64,000 bases of DNA from Synanceia verrucosa (GCA_029721515.1 CM056553.1:3423001-3487000), one strand, 5' to 3'. Counted from the first letter of the stretch, positions 10,724-23,224 are shown. Program-made: numbers and translations. Notes: generated by a model not told the origin, from the sequence alone.

Positions 10724-13700
10724 CTGATGCTATGAGCTCTGTGGCCTTCTGCAAAAACTTGGTAGCCTTGCGATGCTATCACTGCAGAGCCATTTGCTCT
10801 GTTTCATAATATGTTGACAGGAGAAATACAGCAAACTGCAGCATAACATTGTGTCAGACTCAAAGAAATGGAGATGGAGTACATGTTCAGATTTTGTTTA
10901 TCCATCATCCAAAAGTAAGCGGTTTGGAAGAGGATCTACGACTAGCAAATGAGCGTGCGCTTCGCTGTCTTTCTCCATGCACATCTCATTTCTCTCTGTC
11001 TCAATCGAGTACTTGGTTAGTTAATTAAATCCATAAGTCGAATCTTAAGGGTGGTGGTGCACAAGGCGAAACCTCAGTCAGTGCAAAGGAACAATGCTTT
11101 AAGTATCAGGCAACAAAACTGAGCTGCAGGATCAGAAATCAGCTCCAATGTTTCCTGGCTTCAAATGTTCTTCAGTGATTGTAAGAGGCAAGTGTTTGAA
11201 TGCTGTTTCTCAGTGTCGCAGCCAAAAGCGTTGCCCCACGTGTCACTGCAGCGAGTATGTTTCTAACGCCACCAATGCACACCGCGCACTATAGCCTGAA
11301 ATTGGTATCGAAACATAAGGAACATATTTTAATACTATTTTCTGCACAGTGTGGCTTCTGTACATCCACTAAATTGCCTCGGAGCTGAGGTCCAAAGCAC
11401 TTCAAGACCACAAGCTCCCCAAAGAAAAACAGCACATTGGAAAAGAAGAAAGAATACCTATTCATCTGCAGGCCAAGGTATTTTCTTTCGGCGTGCTCGT
11501 GACTTTATTTTAATAATCCTATATGACCAAGTTTAAATCTTGACTTTATGAAGGGCTGTTCTCCCTCCAGGTATTTTCATTGTCAATTAACCCATATGGA
11601 TTGGTGTCAAGGGGTGGTGGTTGACTCCTGGACCCCAGACAGGTTGGAGAATGTCGAGCTGTAAAAGAGAGGAAGAGGCGTCTGGGTGTGGAGCTGGGGG
11701 TTGTGGGTTTTGGAGTCTGGAGGTAAACGTGGACTATCCACAGCACTGGTTTTCACAGCATCTGCAAAGCCTGCACTTTTCAGAAGCAAAAAATAAAGAG
11801 CTTGCTTTAGTTCTCATGTATCTCTTACCTAAAAAATAAGATTCTATATTTGCTAAGAACGACTTTAAAATTACATTATTTTCCCATGATGGATTCAAAT
11901 GAAGGAATTTAAAGTCTATGAGCTTCACTTCTTCCTGAAGACATTTTCTGTTTTTTTGCTAATGAACTCCCATTGTACTATACATGGACTCTTTCCAAAA
12001 CTCTTCAAGGACATTTTTTGCAGAAAAAAACATACTAAACTGAAATCTGATTACGAATCCAAAAGCATAGAACATAATTTCCACAATCTCATCTACAATC
12101 TGTAATCTCCAGTCAAACATCTTCCAGGGAGTCCTGCATTGTTTATTGCACCACACCATACATGGTTTGCACAGTTACCAAAGAAACAAGTGATTCCAAA
12201 CAACAGACCATCTCCACCAAGCTTTAGAGGTAATTAGTGTGGGTTTGAATAAAGGCCAGTGCATACTGGATACAGCACATTGTACTGGCGAGGGGCAGAG
12301 GACACGCTGCTTTGATGTAACATGGATTGGAGGGGATTGAACGGTGGCTGCATTCCCAAAATACAATGTGACCTCTATAAAGAGCCCATCTGCAACCTGT
12401 GTTCAATCTGCTCTGGGATCAGCACCGAGGTCACAAGTCTACACCATGCTGATCACGGCTACAGGAGCCAGAAAATGCACAATTTCTAACAGGTTTTTCT
12501 TTAGAGGTGGATTAAATGCACAGAGAGTTTTCATTTTAAAACAGACGGCTTTTGCTTTTGTTTACGTCTGGTATACACACTACTTTGTCACTTTTGAAAC
12601 CCCTGAACAGGCAGAAAAGGAGACTTCTGAAAATGACGTTCACTTCTTAATTTAATCTACTTTTCCAGAAACAAAAACAATCAACATCAGCATAGAATAG
12701 CTTGTTGTCTATGCTGGCAGCTACACTTAAATTAAGAATTTTATAATGCCACTATTGTCTTGCAGAAAGCTTTTACTGGAGCATTTTGTGATGATTCCTG
12801 TGTCCAGCTGCATAATGTGAACTGTCCTGTCATATATGTAGTCTTTTTTCTAAAATGAGGGCACTTCCCCTTTAAATGATGTCGAAAGACTTAATGTGGA
12901 CAACACCAGCATCTCTGACATTCAGAGATCTGGAACCAAACAGTAATTCCAGTTTCCATATATTTGTTATACATTCTATACATTTCTATAGCTTTGGCTG
13001 TGATACAGAATGATGGAGGTGTTTTTGTGACATCAGTTGGAAGAAAGGATTTCATTGGACAAATTTAAATGAAAACGACAAATTGCCCAAGTAATTTCCA
13101 CCGTACAAATGTGTGCAAGAACCCACAAAATCAGTGTATAGATGTCCCTGCTCAGTGTGAAACAGCTTTTAATGTATATATTTTATATATGTATATTTAT
13201 ATATTTTTTGGCTTGCTTGCACTGGTGAGACAGCTAACCAGGTTATTTTACATTAGAATGGATGGTAAAATTAGGCCATATAATTGATTATATTCTTCCA
13301 AAAACTCTAAAAGACAGTATGTGTGTGAGAGGAAATGGGAACGCTGGGCAACACCAGGTCAAGTTACAGGAGAAAGGAGGAAATGAGCGCAGCTGAACGT
13401 TACATAATATGACATTTTCAAATAAACAGACCTGCATTTTGCTACTCTCCGTCACTGATTGCTATAACACGATTGCGATTCAAAAAATACTGCCAGTTCA
13501 TGGAAGCTGTTGCTGTTGATGTTCCAAACATACCGTTTGATTGCTCTCTCTCTTTCAGGAAATACGTACTGGCTGACAGACAGGATCTGATTTACAATAC
13601 TGTTCCAGTGTGTTTGTACTGAGCAGAAAAATGATGGTCATGAGAGAGGAAGAGCGCCACCTGTTGAAACTCTTCATCAACAGAAAGACAGCTGACCTCT

Positions 13701-13865
13701 GGGAAATGCAACTTCTAGAACAAACCAACCATATCATAGGCAGTGTGTAACTTTTTGAGGTATGACTCATGACATAATTAGAAGAATACAACGCTCCTGG
13801 ATTGGGACATTATCAGGATTTTTCCAGTAGTATTGCCTTTGTGGCCGTGGTCACATCGGCTTTAG
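10724..13865. other. Unique sequence, no gene seen
   Basis: Several 60-103-codon frames occur (for example 12344-12655 plus) but none resembles a protein. A pyrimidine tract ending TCTCTCTCTTTCAG at 13546-13559 resembles a splice acceptor and is followed by about 20 open codons. I do not think it is enough to call an exon. Confidence 0.35.
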
Positions 13866-13873
13866 CTCCTAAC

Positions 13874-14418
13874 TAGAGATGCTCGGATACCTGGGCTGAG
13901 CGTATTGGTCGATACTGATCAATACTACTGATGAATGAATGAACTGTATACCTTACCATGTGAATGAAGGCATCAGGCTTGACATAAACATTTAGCTTTG
14001 TTAAAAAAGATAACAAATTAACACAGATATAAATGTACTTAATTTATTTATGAACAAATAACAAAGTGTACATGAGCAGCAAAAAGAAATAAATAACACT
14101 TCCATGTAAAGTGCACTGCAAACAGATATTTTCAAATGTAATATCAAATATAGCATGTTGCTGTGTGTTTGCTTATCACTAGCTGCTGTGTGCTCTGCAT
14201 TAGGGCTGCTCCATTATGGAAAAAATCGGTAGCGAGTTTGCAAAATTAGGTTAATTGCACAGCCCTACTCGGCGTGATGACGTAACCGGCGTTGCAAACA
14301 CAATTGAAGTGACTGGATCTGTATGCTGGATCGTCCCCATTCATCAGATATCCGATCCATTTAATTAGTCAATATCGGAGCCGATATCTGATCCCAGTAT
14401 CGGATCGGTGCATCTCTA
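13874..14418. mobile_element. hAT-type MITE with 8-bp target duplication
   Basis: Termini are TAGAGATGCTCGGATACC and the inverted GGATCGGTGCATCTCTA. They are flanked by CTCCTAAC (13866-13873) and CTCCCAAC (14419-14426), an 8-bp duplication with one mismatch, which is the hAT signature. The interior has the GATCCGATA/TATCGGAGCCGATATC repeats typical of this teleost family and no transposase. A smaller element appears nested at 14202-14270. Confidence 0.85.
14202..14270. mobile_element. Small TAGGGCTG-ended MITE nested in the hAT MITE
   Basis: TAGGGCTGCTCCATTATGG at the left and TGCACAGCCCTA at the right form inverted ends around about 69 bp. The flanks CTCTGCAT and CTCGGCGT match at 6 of 8 positions, consistent with a decayed hAT-type duplication. 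It resembles the common teleost repeat whose full copies contain ATGGAAAAAATC and TTAATTGCACAGCCC. Confidence 0.6.
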
Positions 14419-14422
14419 CTCC

Positions 14423-14866
14423 CAACCCCTAATGTGGAACAATGCCGACGCCATTCAACATCCGTCGTCTGTCGGTACCAACCAGATCCGCCTGCTGCTG
14501 AAATAGATCTTGTGGACTAACGAGATCTTGGAAAGTCACATATAATCGCGTGATATAGCGATAGCGAAGAGAACCAACCTGTGTCCACTGAGTATAAGGA
14601 AATCGATTATACAATCCGCCGCGAACACTGATTATTTTATTTTGAAAATAAACTGGATGTTTTATTTTGTGTCTGTACATAACTTCCTGTCCCACACAAT
14701 CTGCTCTGTGCTGAAAACAGAAGCTCTGTCCATTTGTTTCAGCAGGCGTCGGCACATCGGCTGCGTTCTGCGTTCAGTGGAAATTGACACATCTATTTGA
14801 ATGGAAACGTATCGGGTCCGACAAAACGTCAGTGTCATTCCACATCCGATCGAAAATTTGGGGTTG
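14423..14866. mobile_element. Possible older MITE interrupted by the hAT MITE
   Basis: CAACCCCTAATGTGGAACAATG at the left pairs imperfectly with the right side read inverted (CAACCCCAAATTTTCGATCGG, then ATGTGGAATGACAC), with an 11-bp gap. The block is CpG-richer than its surroundings. The left end lies against the hAT target duplication, and the flank left of the hAT (CTTTAGCTCCTAAC) may continue it. The family was not identified with certainty. Confidence 0.45.
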
Positions 14867-15105
14867 CTAGTTTCTATGAAGAATAGACTGGAGCCCCCCG
14901 ACTCCAATGCTGAGAAGGTGGGATTGACCACGTTTGGAGAGCTTTAACTCCTGAATATCAAACACTGCTAACCCATGTGTCTAAAACACAACCACTTGAT
15001 TCAGTTGTTTCTCCTACAAGTATTCTTGAAAGCAAAATCAAGCCTTGATTTGACTAAATGTCCTAGGCATCAATCAGCAATGTTGAACCCAGCTCACAAC
15101 TCTTA

Positions 15106-15615
15106 CAGGGTTCTTGCACCATTTTAAGACAAATTTAATACTTTTTAAGACCTCAACAAGTATAATTTAAGATCCAAAAATGTCAATTTCTTTGGGAGAA
15201 AATAGTCAATTTATTGTAGGGCCTGACCGATATGGATTTTTTGAGGCCGATATAGATATCAATATTTAGCAAGAACAAAAATCCAGTAACAGATTAATCT
15301 CTGATAATATTTTTTTTATGATTTTTTTCAGCCCTTTAACACTTGCAACAACAATATAAATTGAAAGAATAACACTTAATTTTTTTTCTACAACTTTAAT
15401 TTCACAACTGTCAAGAACAAAGAAGTGAACTTTGTAAATAAAATAACGTGCAAAAGTGCAGTTAATCTCTGAATACTGTGTTTTCTTATTGGCATTAAAT
15501 GCACCATCTGAAAATTTAATACCTACAGCAAATTTACAGTAAATTTAAGACCTTAATTACCCGGATTTTAATTTCAGGCATTTTAAGACTTTTTAAAGGA
15601 ACCGCAGGAACCCTG
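15106..15615 (+). mobile_element. CAGGGTTC-ended DNA transposon, copy A
   Basis: Ends are CAGGGTTCTTGCACC and the inverted GCAGGAACCCTG, directly flanked on both sides by TCTTA (15101-15105 and 15616-15620). Interior motifs are GGCCTGACCGATATGGATTTTTTGAGGCCGATA and CAAAGAAGTGAACTTTGTAAA. About 510 bp with no coding capacity. The inverted partner at 40907-41355 aligns along its whole length. Confidence 0.82.
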
Positions 15616-15620
15616 TCTTA

Positions 15621-16573
15621 ACCACAAAATGGCTTAACATGACAATAAAAACCCTGAGGCCTCATCTTACTCCATTTCTCTTTTTAACACACTTAAGTCG
15701 CCAACAAAATGGTGACAACTATTTCACAAAATCTGAGCATTTATGATGAAATGTGTAATTCAAAAAATCCTCCTTAGGTGACGTAATTGCAAAAGTTATA
15801 TAGAAGCGTCCCTGGACAAAAGCAGGAGCCCGGAAACAATGAAATGAACAGAGCCAGCAGGCCATAATGAGAAAAGCAGTGCTTTACCTAATGCAAAACT
15901 AATTCAGCTGCATTGTAAACGTGGTGGTGAGTATAATTGCTTCGATGGTGAACATGTCTGTGATTTCTGGGCAGAAATGTCTGACTCGTGTGGCGGATAG
16001 AGCGAGTTGAGGGGTGCATTTAAGAAAAGGCGAGCAAGAGAGAGAGAATTCATCCAGGGTGGCCTTTCCCTTCCCTCTTAAACTTTTTTCCATTAGAGAC
16101 AATGTGTAAAACCAGCAGAAAACTTTCCAAATCTTTTATAAGGCTTGGAACAGAGCTGGAGAACAGATGAATTTCACCGTTATTATCGAATCAAATGCAG
16201 TCTGGAAGGTTTCTAAATGTAAAGATCTCATGTGGAGCAGTCCGTGACGGAAAAAAAGTCAAACAATACCCCACGAAAAATAGAAACAGAAACTTTTGAA
16301 GTTTGACTACATGACAGCTTTTGGATTTTTTTCTACATTTTTCCCCCATGAATGTAACTTCCTTCACGATAACACTTGATGGATGTTGCAAATCAAATTT
16401 GGGTTTCAAGCTCACTGAAACGTGACGTCTTTGTAACATGAGGTGACCCTTGAAGTGAGAACAAAAACTATTGGCTGAGTTTAGCGTGCAGACACGTCAC
16501 TGTCACTTTAACAGAATATTTGCTATTGATGCACTGAAGCTCCTCCAAGATATTTCAAAGAATAAAAGCCTAG
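15621..16573. other. Unique sequence, no gene seen
   Basis: Short frames only (67-82 codons, minus strand) with no recognisable domain. Confidence 0.4.
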
Positions 16574-16955
16574 TTAACTGTTTGAGTGCCATTGATGTAT
16601 TTCAACATCAAAGTGGTTTTTCAGCAGCAGGTTACCGATCGCGGTCTCCCACAGCCTGTGAGTAATGTTGGGGCTTCTGGGAGATGTAGTCGGAGCATAA
16701 ATAGACGGTATACACCACAGAGATCAAAACAGGAAGTGGAGACGATCGAGATTGGAGAGCAAAACAAACAGAATCTGGAGAAAAAGTGGTGTTTTCGGTG
16801 AAAGTGTCCTCTACTCGACCTCTGATAAAACAAGAATGGAACAAGGTAAAAACAAAAATTTTTTTCATGATGAAAGGTCTTGAAATATGACTCAAAATGG
16901 GCAAAAGCACACAGCACTTTCTGTTTTATTAAACAGCTGGCATTCAATGAATTAA
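16574..16955 (-). mobile_element. piggyBac-like MITE, copy 7
   Basis: TTAA at 16574-16577 and 16952-16955. The left end is CTGTTTGAGTGCCATTGATG and the right end is CAGCTGGCATTCAATGAATTAA. The interior shows GGGCTTCTGGGAGATGTAGTC, CTCTGATAAAACAAGAATGG and AAAATGGGCAAAAGC. About 60 bp between the poly-A tract and TCTTGAAATATGAC is missing. The resulting 130-codon minus-strand frame is not a gene. Confidence 0.88.
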
Positions 16956-18985
16956 TATAAATGTGGTATGAATGAAATGAAATGTAAACACATCTGCATA
17001 AACATCTGCTCATGATGTAGAATAAGAGTTTACATACTTCATGTAAGCCCGACCGTGTTTTTCCTAAACCTAATCAAGTGTTTTTTGAGCCTAAACTTAA
17101 CTGTGGCCATCACCATGAATTTGTTGAAAAAATAGCCTAAAATGCGTCCTCATGATACACAGAATATCCTTCTAACCTTGTGCTATTTAAAAGCCTTCAC
17201 ATGACATCAGGTTGAGTAAAAATTTGACTATCTGTGGTGACTATATTTTTCCTACTGTCAACAAATCCCATGATAAAAAAAACACGATTCCTCATTTCCT
17301 TTCATGTGATATGTTTTATTTATGACAGATATTTCTCTTGTTTCAATATGGCCCCATGAAACTAATTAATAAAATGCTGAAAGACAAATTTAATTAGAAA
17401 CACAGGTACCAGTGCAATATGGACAAGATGATGGCTGGAAAACTGTTAATTAAAATGTCATTATAAGTCGGTAACCCTATTAAATAATAAAAAAGTCCTG
17501 ACCAATAAGCCCCTCTTATTTTTAACAAATAGATGTGTGACAGATGTAGTTTCACTTTTAAAAATTTGGACCTTAAACAGCTGTTTGCCTCTACAATAAC
17601 CTTCTATGCATGTTGATATTTATGCAAAACTTTTCTTCTTTTCAGAGTTATTTTTCTGCTCAATGCCACAGAGAAAATTCACAGCTTTGATAACATTTCC
17701 ATTAACTTTCACACTTCACTTTCTACGCTCATCCAAACCACAGTGGTCAGTAGTTCATATCAAGACAGTGAACGCATCATGGAGAGAGAAGAAAGCAAAG
17801 AAGAATAAAAGGAAAATATGAGCTGTTACTTTCATTTCATACAGAGTGTCCAAGACGTCACTTCAAATCAGGCAAAACATTCATAAAAGCAGTAATATGG
17901 CCTATTAGTTTAGAAATGCTAAGATTTGTGTGTTCTGAGGTTTTATTAATGCTTGCCAAAATATACCAATCCATCCAGAAACGTCCAAGATCTATTCGAC
18001 GATTGTTACTCTCTCTCTGGGAGCAGAGACCTCCAGACCAGTGTAATTGAGCATTTTTTTTTTTTTTTTGCTGTTGAGGAAATTATTCACCAGCAGTCTT
18101 TCTTCTCTCTTAAGTTTTTTTTGTTGGCATTTATTTGGTTAAACTGACCCCTGTGGTTGTGAATCAAGGTTCTGTGATCCCTCTGTTTCTATCTGAACTT
18201 CCTGCAAAAATACACAGCACAGAGGCTCTTCCTGTATTTCCCTTTCACTTAAACAGAAAGAAGCCGGAGTCACCGCACCGTTGACCCGAACAAATTCACA
18301 GAATTCTCTCAAATTGCACAGTGAGACAGGTTTGACGGCTGTGTGGTCCACAGCCCAGCGTTTCCTCGCGCCTCTTGCTGGCCCTCTGACCAGTGACGTT
18401 TGTGTATTCTGGTCCGCGATGCAGTCCCGACTCCAGCCGGTGTCAAGGCTTGGCCAGACAAAGCAGATAAAACTGGTTCAGCCTCCAGAGGAGAAGCACG
18501 ACCAAGATCAACAAACGGACCTAAATACGCAGAAGCAAGGCAAAATAAGCAGGACATGGACGGCGTTTGCAGCCTGTTGCAGGAGGGTCGGATCAGCCTT
18601 GGAGGTAATCCCAGGCTGCCGCCTCGGAAAATGATTGGTCCAAAGTGGGTGAAGCATTTGGGCCATAGTTTATCTAAGATGTGGCTATAAGGCGACATTA
18701 TGATAATGAGATCAGTATGTTTTTACTTATTACTATGAAATGAGACACCTAATATATTGGCCCTACAGGTGAGTGACAACAACCCCAGATCCCTGTCTTA
18801 ACAGGAGACTTATGAAGGGGTCAAGCTTTTTAACCACTGGCTTCCCAGCTCCTGATGAGGTAAAACTTTCAGAAATATGAGAAAAAAAACAATGCATGAA
18901 TCCTAATTACTCTGTCGATCTCCTTACTTTTTTTCCAGAACCACCAAAAATTCAAAGGTTCAATTTCCATTGAAATACCATATTA
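16956..18985. other. Mostly unique sequence; GC-richer block at 18.3-18.7 kb
   Basis: A dispersed-repeat fragment lies near 17050-17130 (minus strand, CCTAAACCTAATCAAGTG). The block 18340-18690 is GC- and CpG-richer than its surroundings and is open in several frames (96-129 codons) without a recognisable domain. It may be a decayed retroelement 5' region or host sequence. Nothing else is seen. Confidence 0.35.
17050..17130 (-). repeat. Dispersed CCTAAACCTAA(C/T)CAAGTG repeat fragment
   Basis: TTTTCCTAAACCTAATCAAGTG and GAGCCTAAACTTAACTGTGG are the reverse complement of the block at 2881 and 7506. Confidence 0.55.
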
Positions 18986-19191
18986 TAGAATAAAATAGTT
19001 TTTTTTTTATTTATCCCCATAGACAAATTACAGAAATAAAAAAAAACAATAAACAACAGTAAAAGACATAATAAAATAATCAATAATAATCGAATAAATA
19101 TATTCATTATGTACTAAATAACAAAGGAAGAAAAATATATTTTTAATTGCAAATGAAATGTTAATTAAACACAATTATTAAATGAATAAAA
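18986..19191 (-). repeat. LINE-type 3' end, copy A
   Basis: TTTATCCCCATAGACAAATTACAGAAAT, ACAATAAACAACAGTAAAAGACATAATA and TGTACTAAATAACAAAGGAAGAAAA align almost base for base with 63783-64000. Relative to that copy it lacks a segment of about 35 bp after ATCCCCAT. I infer a retroposon 3' end from the usual teleost tail form (GGGGATnAATAAAA on the minus strand). Confidence 0.7.
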
Positions 19192-19442
19192 TTTATTTTT
19201 AATATTTGTTATGTGCATGTGATCTGTAGAAATAGTCATAAAATAAAAAAAGCTGAGCAAAATTTCTGTGCAAAAAGAGTCTGAAAATCGTTTCAGGTTG
19301 TTCTTGCAAAAAGTAAAGCACTGTAATTTGTCTAGCTCTCACAAAATCAATTTGTATTTAATCCATTGGATTATACATTTATTTCTTTAGTTAGCATCAT
19401 TAATTAGCATGTAGCTTCATAAAACTCCTCCTTTATTTGCAA

Positions 19443-19512
19443 CCATTTCAAGAACCCTCTGATTTATCCTGCAACCCTGAGAGAGTGTTGACCCACAGGT
19501 TGAAAACCACTG
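19443..19512 (-). mobile_element. hAT-like terminus fragment
   Basis: Read on the minus strand it begins CAGTGGTTTTCAACCTGTGGGTC, which resembles the well-known hAT end CAGTGGTTCTCAACCTnnnGGGTC. No opposite terminus in the correct orientation was found, although another AACCACTGG sits near 18830. Confidence 0.5.
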
Positions 19513-21337
19513 TTTTAAATTATTAAATTAATTTCTAGTAAATAGAAATTCATTCAAATAGTAGAAAATAATTCCTAATTTAAAAATATTTCTTTGAATG
19601 CCAGTCGTACAAATAAAGGCACTCATCCTGTATCTACTCCCCGTGTGAACTTGGAAAAAAATGGTCACAGGATTTAGACTTGGAAATCTTTTTTGGATGA
19701 GCCTCTTGGTTCTGTAAATAGTTTATAGTGAATGTGGTTTCAGGATCTTTATGGCGCAGCAGGTCACCTAGGATAACCTTTATGAAAAAAAACAGTAAAC
19801 ATGAGTGAGGGGAAGGGCTTCACTGGGTTGTAAAGAAATCATGCTTTGTGGTTTTGTAAGACGTATAGTAGAGCGGTACATCATTACTCTGAATGCTACC
19901 ATGTCATTTATCAAAACCAGCCCAAAAAATGAAGTCATAGCACAATTTAATTTGTGGCATTGTGTACCACAAACTATTCATCTCTTCCTACTCATGTCTG
20001 TTCTTTCAGGAACTTGATGACAACATAAAGAAACTCCTCAGCTTCTGCAGCCATCTTTAACTCTTGCGCCGTCTTTACGGCGACACACAACCTTTGACCC
20101 CTCCAGGAGGGGCATGGTTGAGCTATGGCTCGAGTAACTTAGTAGGTCCATTTCAGCACAGTTCAACCCTAAACAAATAACTCAAGGCCTGTATTCTTTG
20201 AAGCTCACAGCTCCCCAGATTTCCAAGGTTAACACCACTCCTGCTTCGGAGAGTGCTCTATAGTTTCATGCTTTGTTGTTTTTATCGAGCCCTCTGCCCC
20301 CGCGGTCACATGAGGTCATTTCAGTTGCCCGCAGGAAACCTTGTGTGGTAACAAGAGTATAATGTCTGTTGCTGAAAACTTAATGTTTACACACATTTAA
20401 TAAAAAGGATACTTAAATAGCTTTTTGGCCTTGGAGCCAGTGAACGAATCGAGTCAAACTGGAGGTTCTCAAACATATCTGTAAAAATTTTGCCATCAAA
20501 AATGTTGGCTGAATGGGGGTCAAAGGGGCGGCTGTTATACGTCTCATAACTCTTGGACACCTCACCGTCAATCAGCATCAATCAGCAGGACATTGTTTGA
20601 TGGTAAATGATGATGATGATGATGAACTCATGTCAGCGTTGCCACATGTTGCATACGCTGAAATGTAATTTGGAGTCCTGGCAGGAAATATCCTCACAAG
20701 AGCCATGAATGTGTAGATGAGTTGTGAAGATGCCGTACCTGCAGTCTGCTCAGAGGCCTCGCTCTCCCGAGGTCATTTATAATTTTTATTGGCTACTTTA
20801 ATACTTCAGTTTTCAAATCAAGGGCCTCATTCCAAAATCCAGTTCATCCACTTTGGAAAATATTTCCGCATGTGACATGAAATACTCTGTGAATGAAAAG
20901 TTTGCAATGTTTGAAGCAAGAACCTGAGTTACAGACTGTCCTCTGACACGATACAATCCTCCAAATTGGTTTGAATTCTGCGCCAACAGTGACTCCACTG
21001 GAAAAGGTGTCACTTACTGGATTTGAAACAATGGCTGTTTTATTTTAAAGCAGTGCATTCGTAGCTTTGATCCAGTCGTTTCCAGGATTTCCAGTGTTTT
21101 CCATGACCAGTTCACATAATCTGATCTGATATTTTTTCATTTTTGTTACAATTTTCGCTGTCATCTGTTACAGTTGTAGCCTCATTTTAGACCTCTGAAT
21201 CATTGTCATAATCTCACATTTGATTAGAAATTCAATGATGGGGTGGACACATTATTGAAGTTTACCTGAACTGAAATGTTTCTTTGAAAAATGTGTAAAA
21301 GTAAAACTGCTATTACTAAAGGCTACCACAAATTCCT
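19513..21337. other. Unique sequence; weak terminal-exon candidate
   Basis: No recognisable element except a (GAT)n run near 20605-20625. A pyrimidine-rich tract ending in CAG at 20007-20009 precedes 16 open codons and a stop (described separately). GC-rich patches occur near 20080 and 20300. Confidence 0.35.
20010..20060 (+). other. Possible short terminal exon
   Basis: CTCTTCCTACTCATGTCTGTTCTTTCAG (about 19982-20009) is a good-looking splice acceptor. The sequence after it reads in one frame ELDDNIKKLLSFCSHL and then TAA at 20058-20060. The peptide has a helix-like, charged composition. Sixteen codons are too few to distinguish an exon from chance, and no partner exon was recognised. Treat this as a weak candidate only. 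Confidence 0.15.
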
Positions 21338-21440
21338 TAAAGGACCACGCCACCGTTATTCCATACTGAACTATATTCTTCCCTGATCTTAGATGAGTTG
21401 ATACATACCCTGTTAGCATTTAGCATAGCCTAGTACTTTC
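21338..21440. mobile_element. Teleost MITE end fragment
   Basis: CCTTAAAGGACCACGCCACCG, CTTAGATGAGTTGATACATACC and TTAGCATAGCCTAG occur in the order found at the ends of a common teleost palindromic repeat that starts TTAAAGGAnC. Only one arm is visible, so it is a fragment. Confidence 0.5.
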
Positions 21441-23120
21441 CTTTAAGTCCTTAAGTAAAAAGACACTGGCAAGAAGGACTCTCACTGACTGTTTCAGGGG
21501 GAAATAACCAAATAACCTTCATGCCAACACAGCTACAAACTTGTTTATAATTAAAATTATTATTATTAGAAGATAAAAGGAGAAACATCAGTAAAACAAA
21601 TAGAAAGCATCACAGGAGAAAGCAGCTGAACGAAGAATAAAAACTAAAAGGAGTAAAGTTTCATACAATATAAGCAATTAATACAAAAACATGACTGAAA
21701 CTGGAACAGTACACCTCACATTTGACTTGAATGGAAAAGCCACATTTGTGCAAAAAGTAGAGTACGTTAGCTCATCATTTCATGTTTTTGCATTTGGGCC
21801 ATAAAGGGAGTTTTCCAATCTGATCACCTTCCAAGTCACCCTTACCGATAGCCCTGGCAGGTAGCGTTAAGTCATTAGGTGCTATGCAACAGTGAAAATA
21901 TTTCTTGTTCCATCTTTATATCCAGGGAGAGAAGATAACATTAACATTATATCAAGTTAATCTGGACTTTTTCTGTTATCTGCACATCTTCTCTATGTTA
22001 TATGGAACATCCCTGATGTGTGCAGTAGCCAAGTTTATGTAAAAGTGTGATGCTATTTAATTCATAATGAACATTTCCAAACTGCAGTGATGCTTAAGTG
22101 TCAGCTCATAAATATAAAAGAGGACGCCCTGTTAGATACCGGTGGAGCGCCTGCTTTACTGCTCTCTATCAGCCCTAACATGCAACACTTGGATTGGATT
22201 ACAATGAGGCTAATGTCTTTTGGCTGTTCCCGTAGGATATGATACAAGAATTGGGAGTGATTTTGGTGGGAAGCGAAGTCTGGGATATAATAAATAGCCC
22301 CAACACTTCTAAGCTTATCAAAAATCAGAGCAGCTGTGGTCCGTAGACAGGGAAGCTGCGCTTTGGGCCCGTTGACGGACACTCAATCTTGCCAACGGTG
22401 GTTATGAGGATGAAACGCAGCTGCTTCCTTTACAGTTTGAGATGGTGAAGACTTACTGGATGGACATGAACTGACTTGTGTGAGGTCCTGAGGGGGGAAA
22501 GGAGACCCAAACCACAGCTGCAGGGCAACAAGCCATACAAGACCCACGTCTCTTCACTTCCTTGCTCGCATCTCCGCCCATTTCCTGTCTGAGCGGGGAT
22601 ATTATGCAGCTGATAATGACACGTAAAATAATAGCACAGATGATGAAACCACTTGACCTCCGACCTCGGGGGGATTTACATCCGACCTCAGTATTGCAGA
22701 GAGAGAATCTGCTGCCGAATCAGTGCCTTCCCCGTCTTGTTGTGTGGCCTCAGGAAAGCGTGAAAGGAGGCTGATTTCTGCAGCCTTGATTCAGGATAAG
22801 AGAGAGGAGCTGTGGTCACAAGTCAATCTGTCCCATATGGGGAAGACATGAAGCTGGAGGGAAGAGCTGGGTGAGGGGATTGGTTGGTGGGTGTGTCTGC
22901 AGACAGGGACAGGAAGCAGTCATGCTGCAGTGGAGGGGACTGTAAGGTGATGGACCAAACTCACACGAGGTTTATTTAGTTTAATATAACTTTGTGTTAT
23001 TGTTTACCAGCATTTCATTGACTGCTCAGCAACCCTGATGAGTCATTGATGCTTCTACAACTGTAAACAGGAATATACACATTATTTTATTTTTATTTGT
23101 TGATCTTTGTGTTTTTATTG
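21441..23120. other. Unique sequence, no gene seen
   Basis: 22100-22950 is GC-richer than its surroundings. A 93-codon minus-strand frame (22101-22382) shows no recognisable domain. No element seen. Confidence 0.35.
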
Positions 23121-23189
23121 TGTATTTTGTTTTTTTCCACTTTGTAGCACTTTGAGATTTCAGAATGAAAAGTGCTTTATAAATAAAAT

Positions 23190-23221
<32 letters not shown>

Positions 23222-23224
23222 TAT
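23121..23224 (+). mobile_element. LINE-type retroposon 3' end with (ATT)n tail
   Basis: CACTTTGTAGCACTTTGAG, then GAAAAGTGCTTTATAAATAAAATG, then (TTA)n. This is the 3' end form shared by many teleost L2/CR1-type LINEs and the SINEs they mobilise. There is no upstream reverse transcriptase, so it is a 5'-truncated copy. Confidence 0.75.

Noticed and set aside
13546..13624. Splice-acceptor-like tract followed by about 20 open codons
   Set aside because: The peptide is unremarkable, the frame closes quickly, and there is no partner exon or donor.
16621..17013. 130-codon minus-strand frame
   Set aside because: It runs across MITE copy 7; other copies of the same MITE have stops in this frame.
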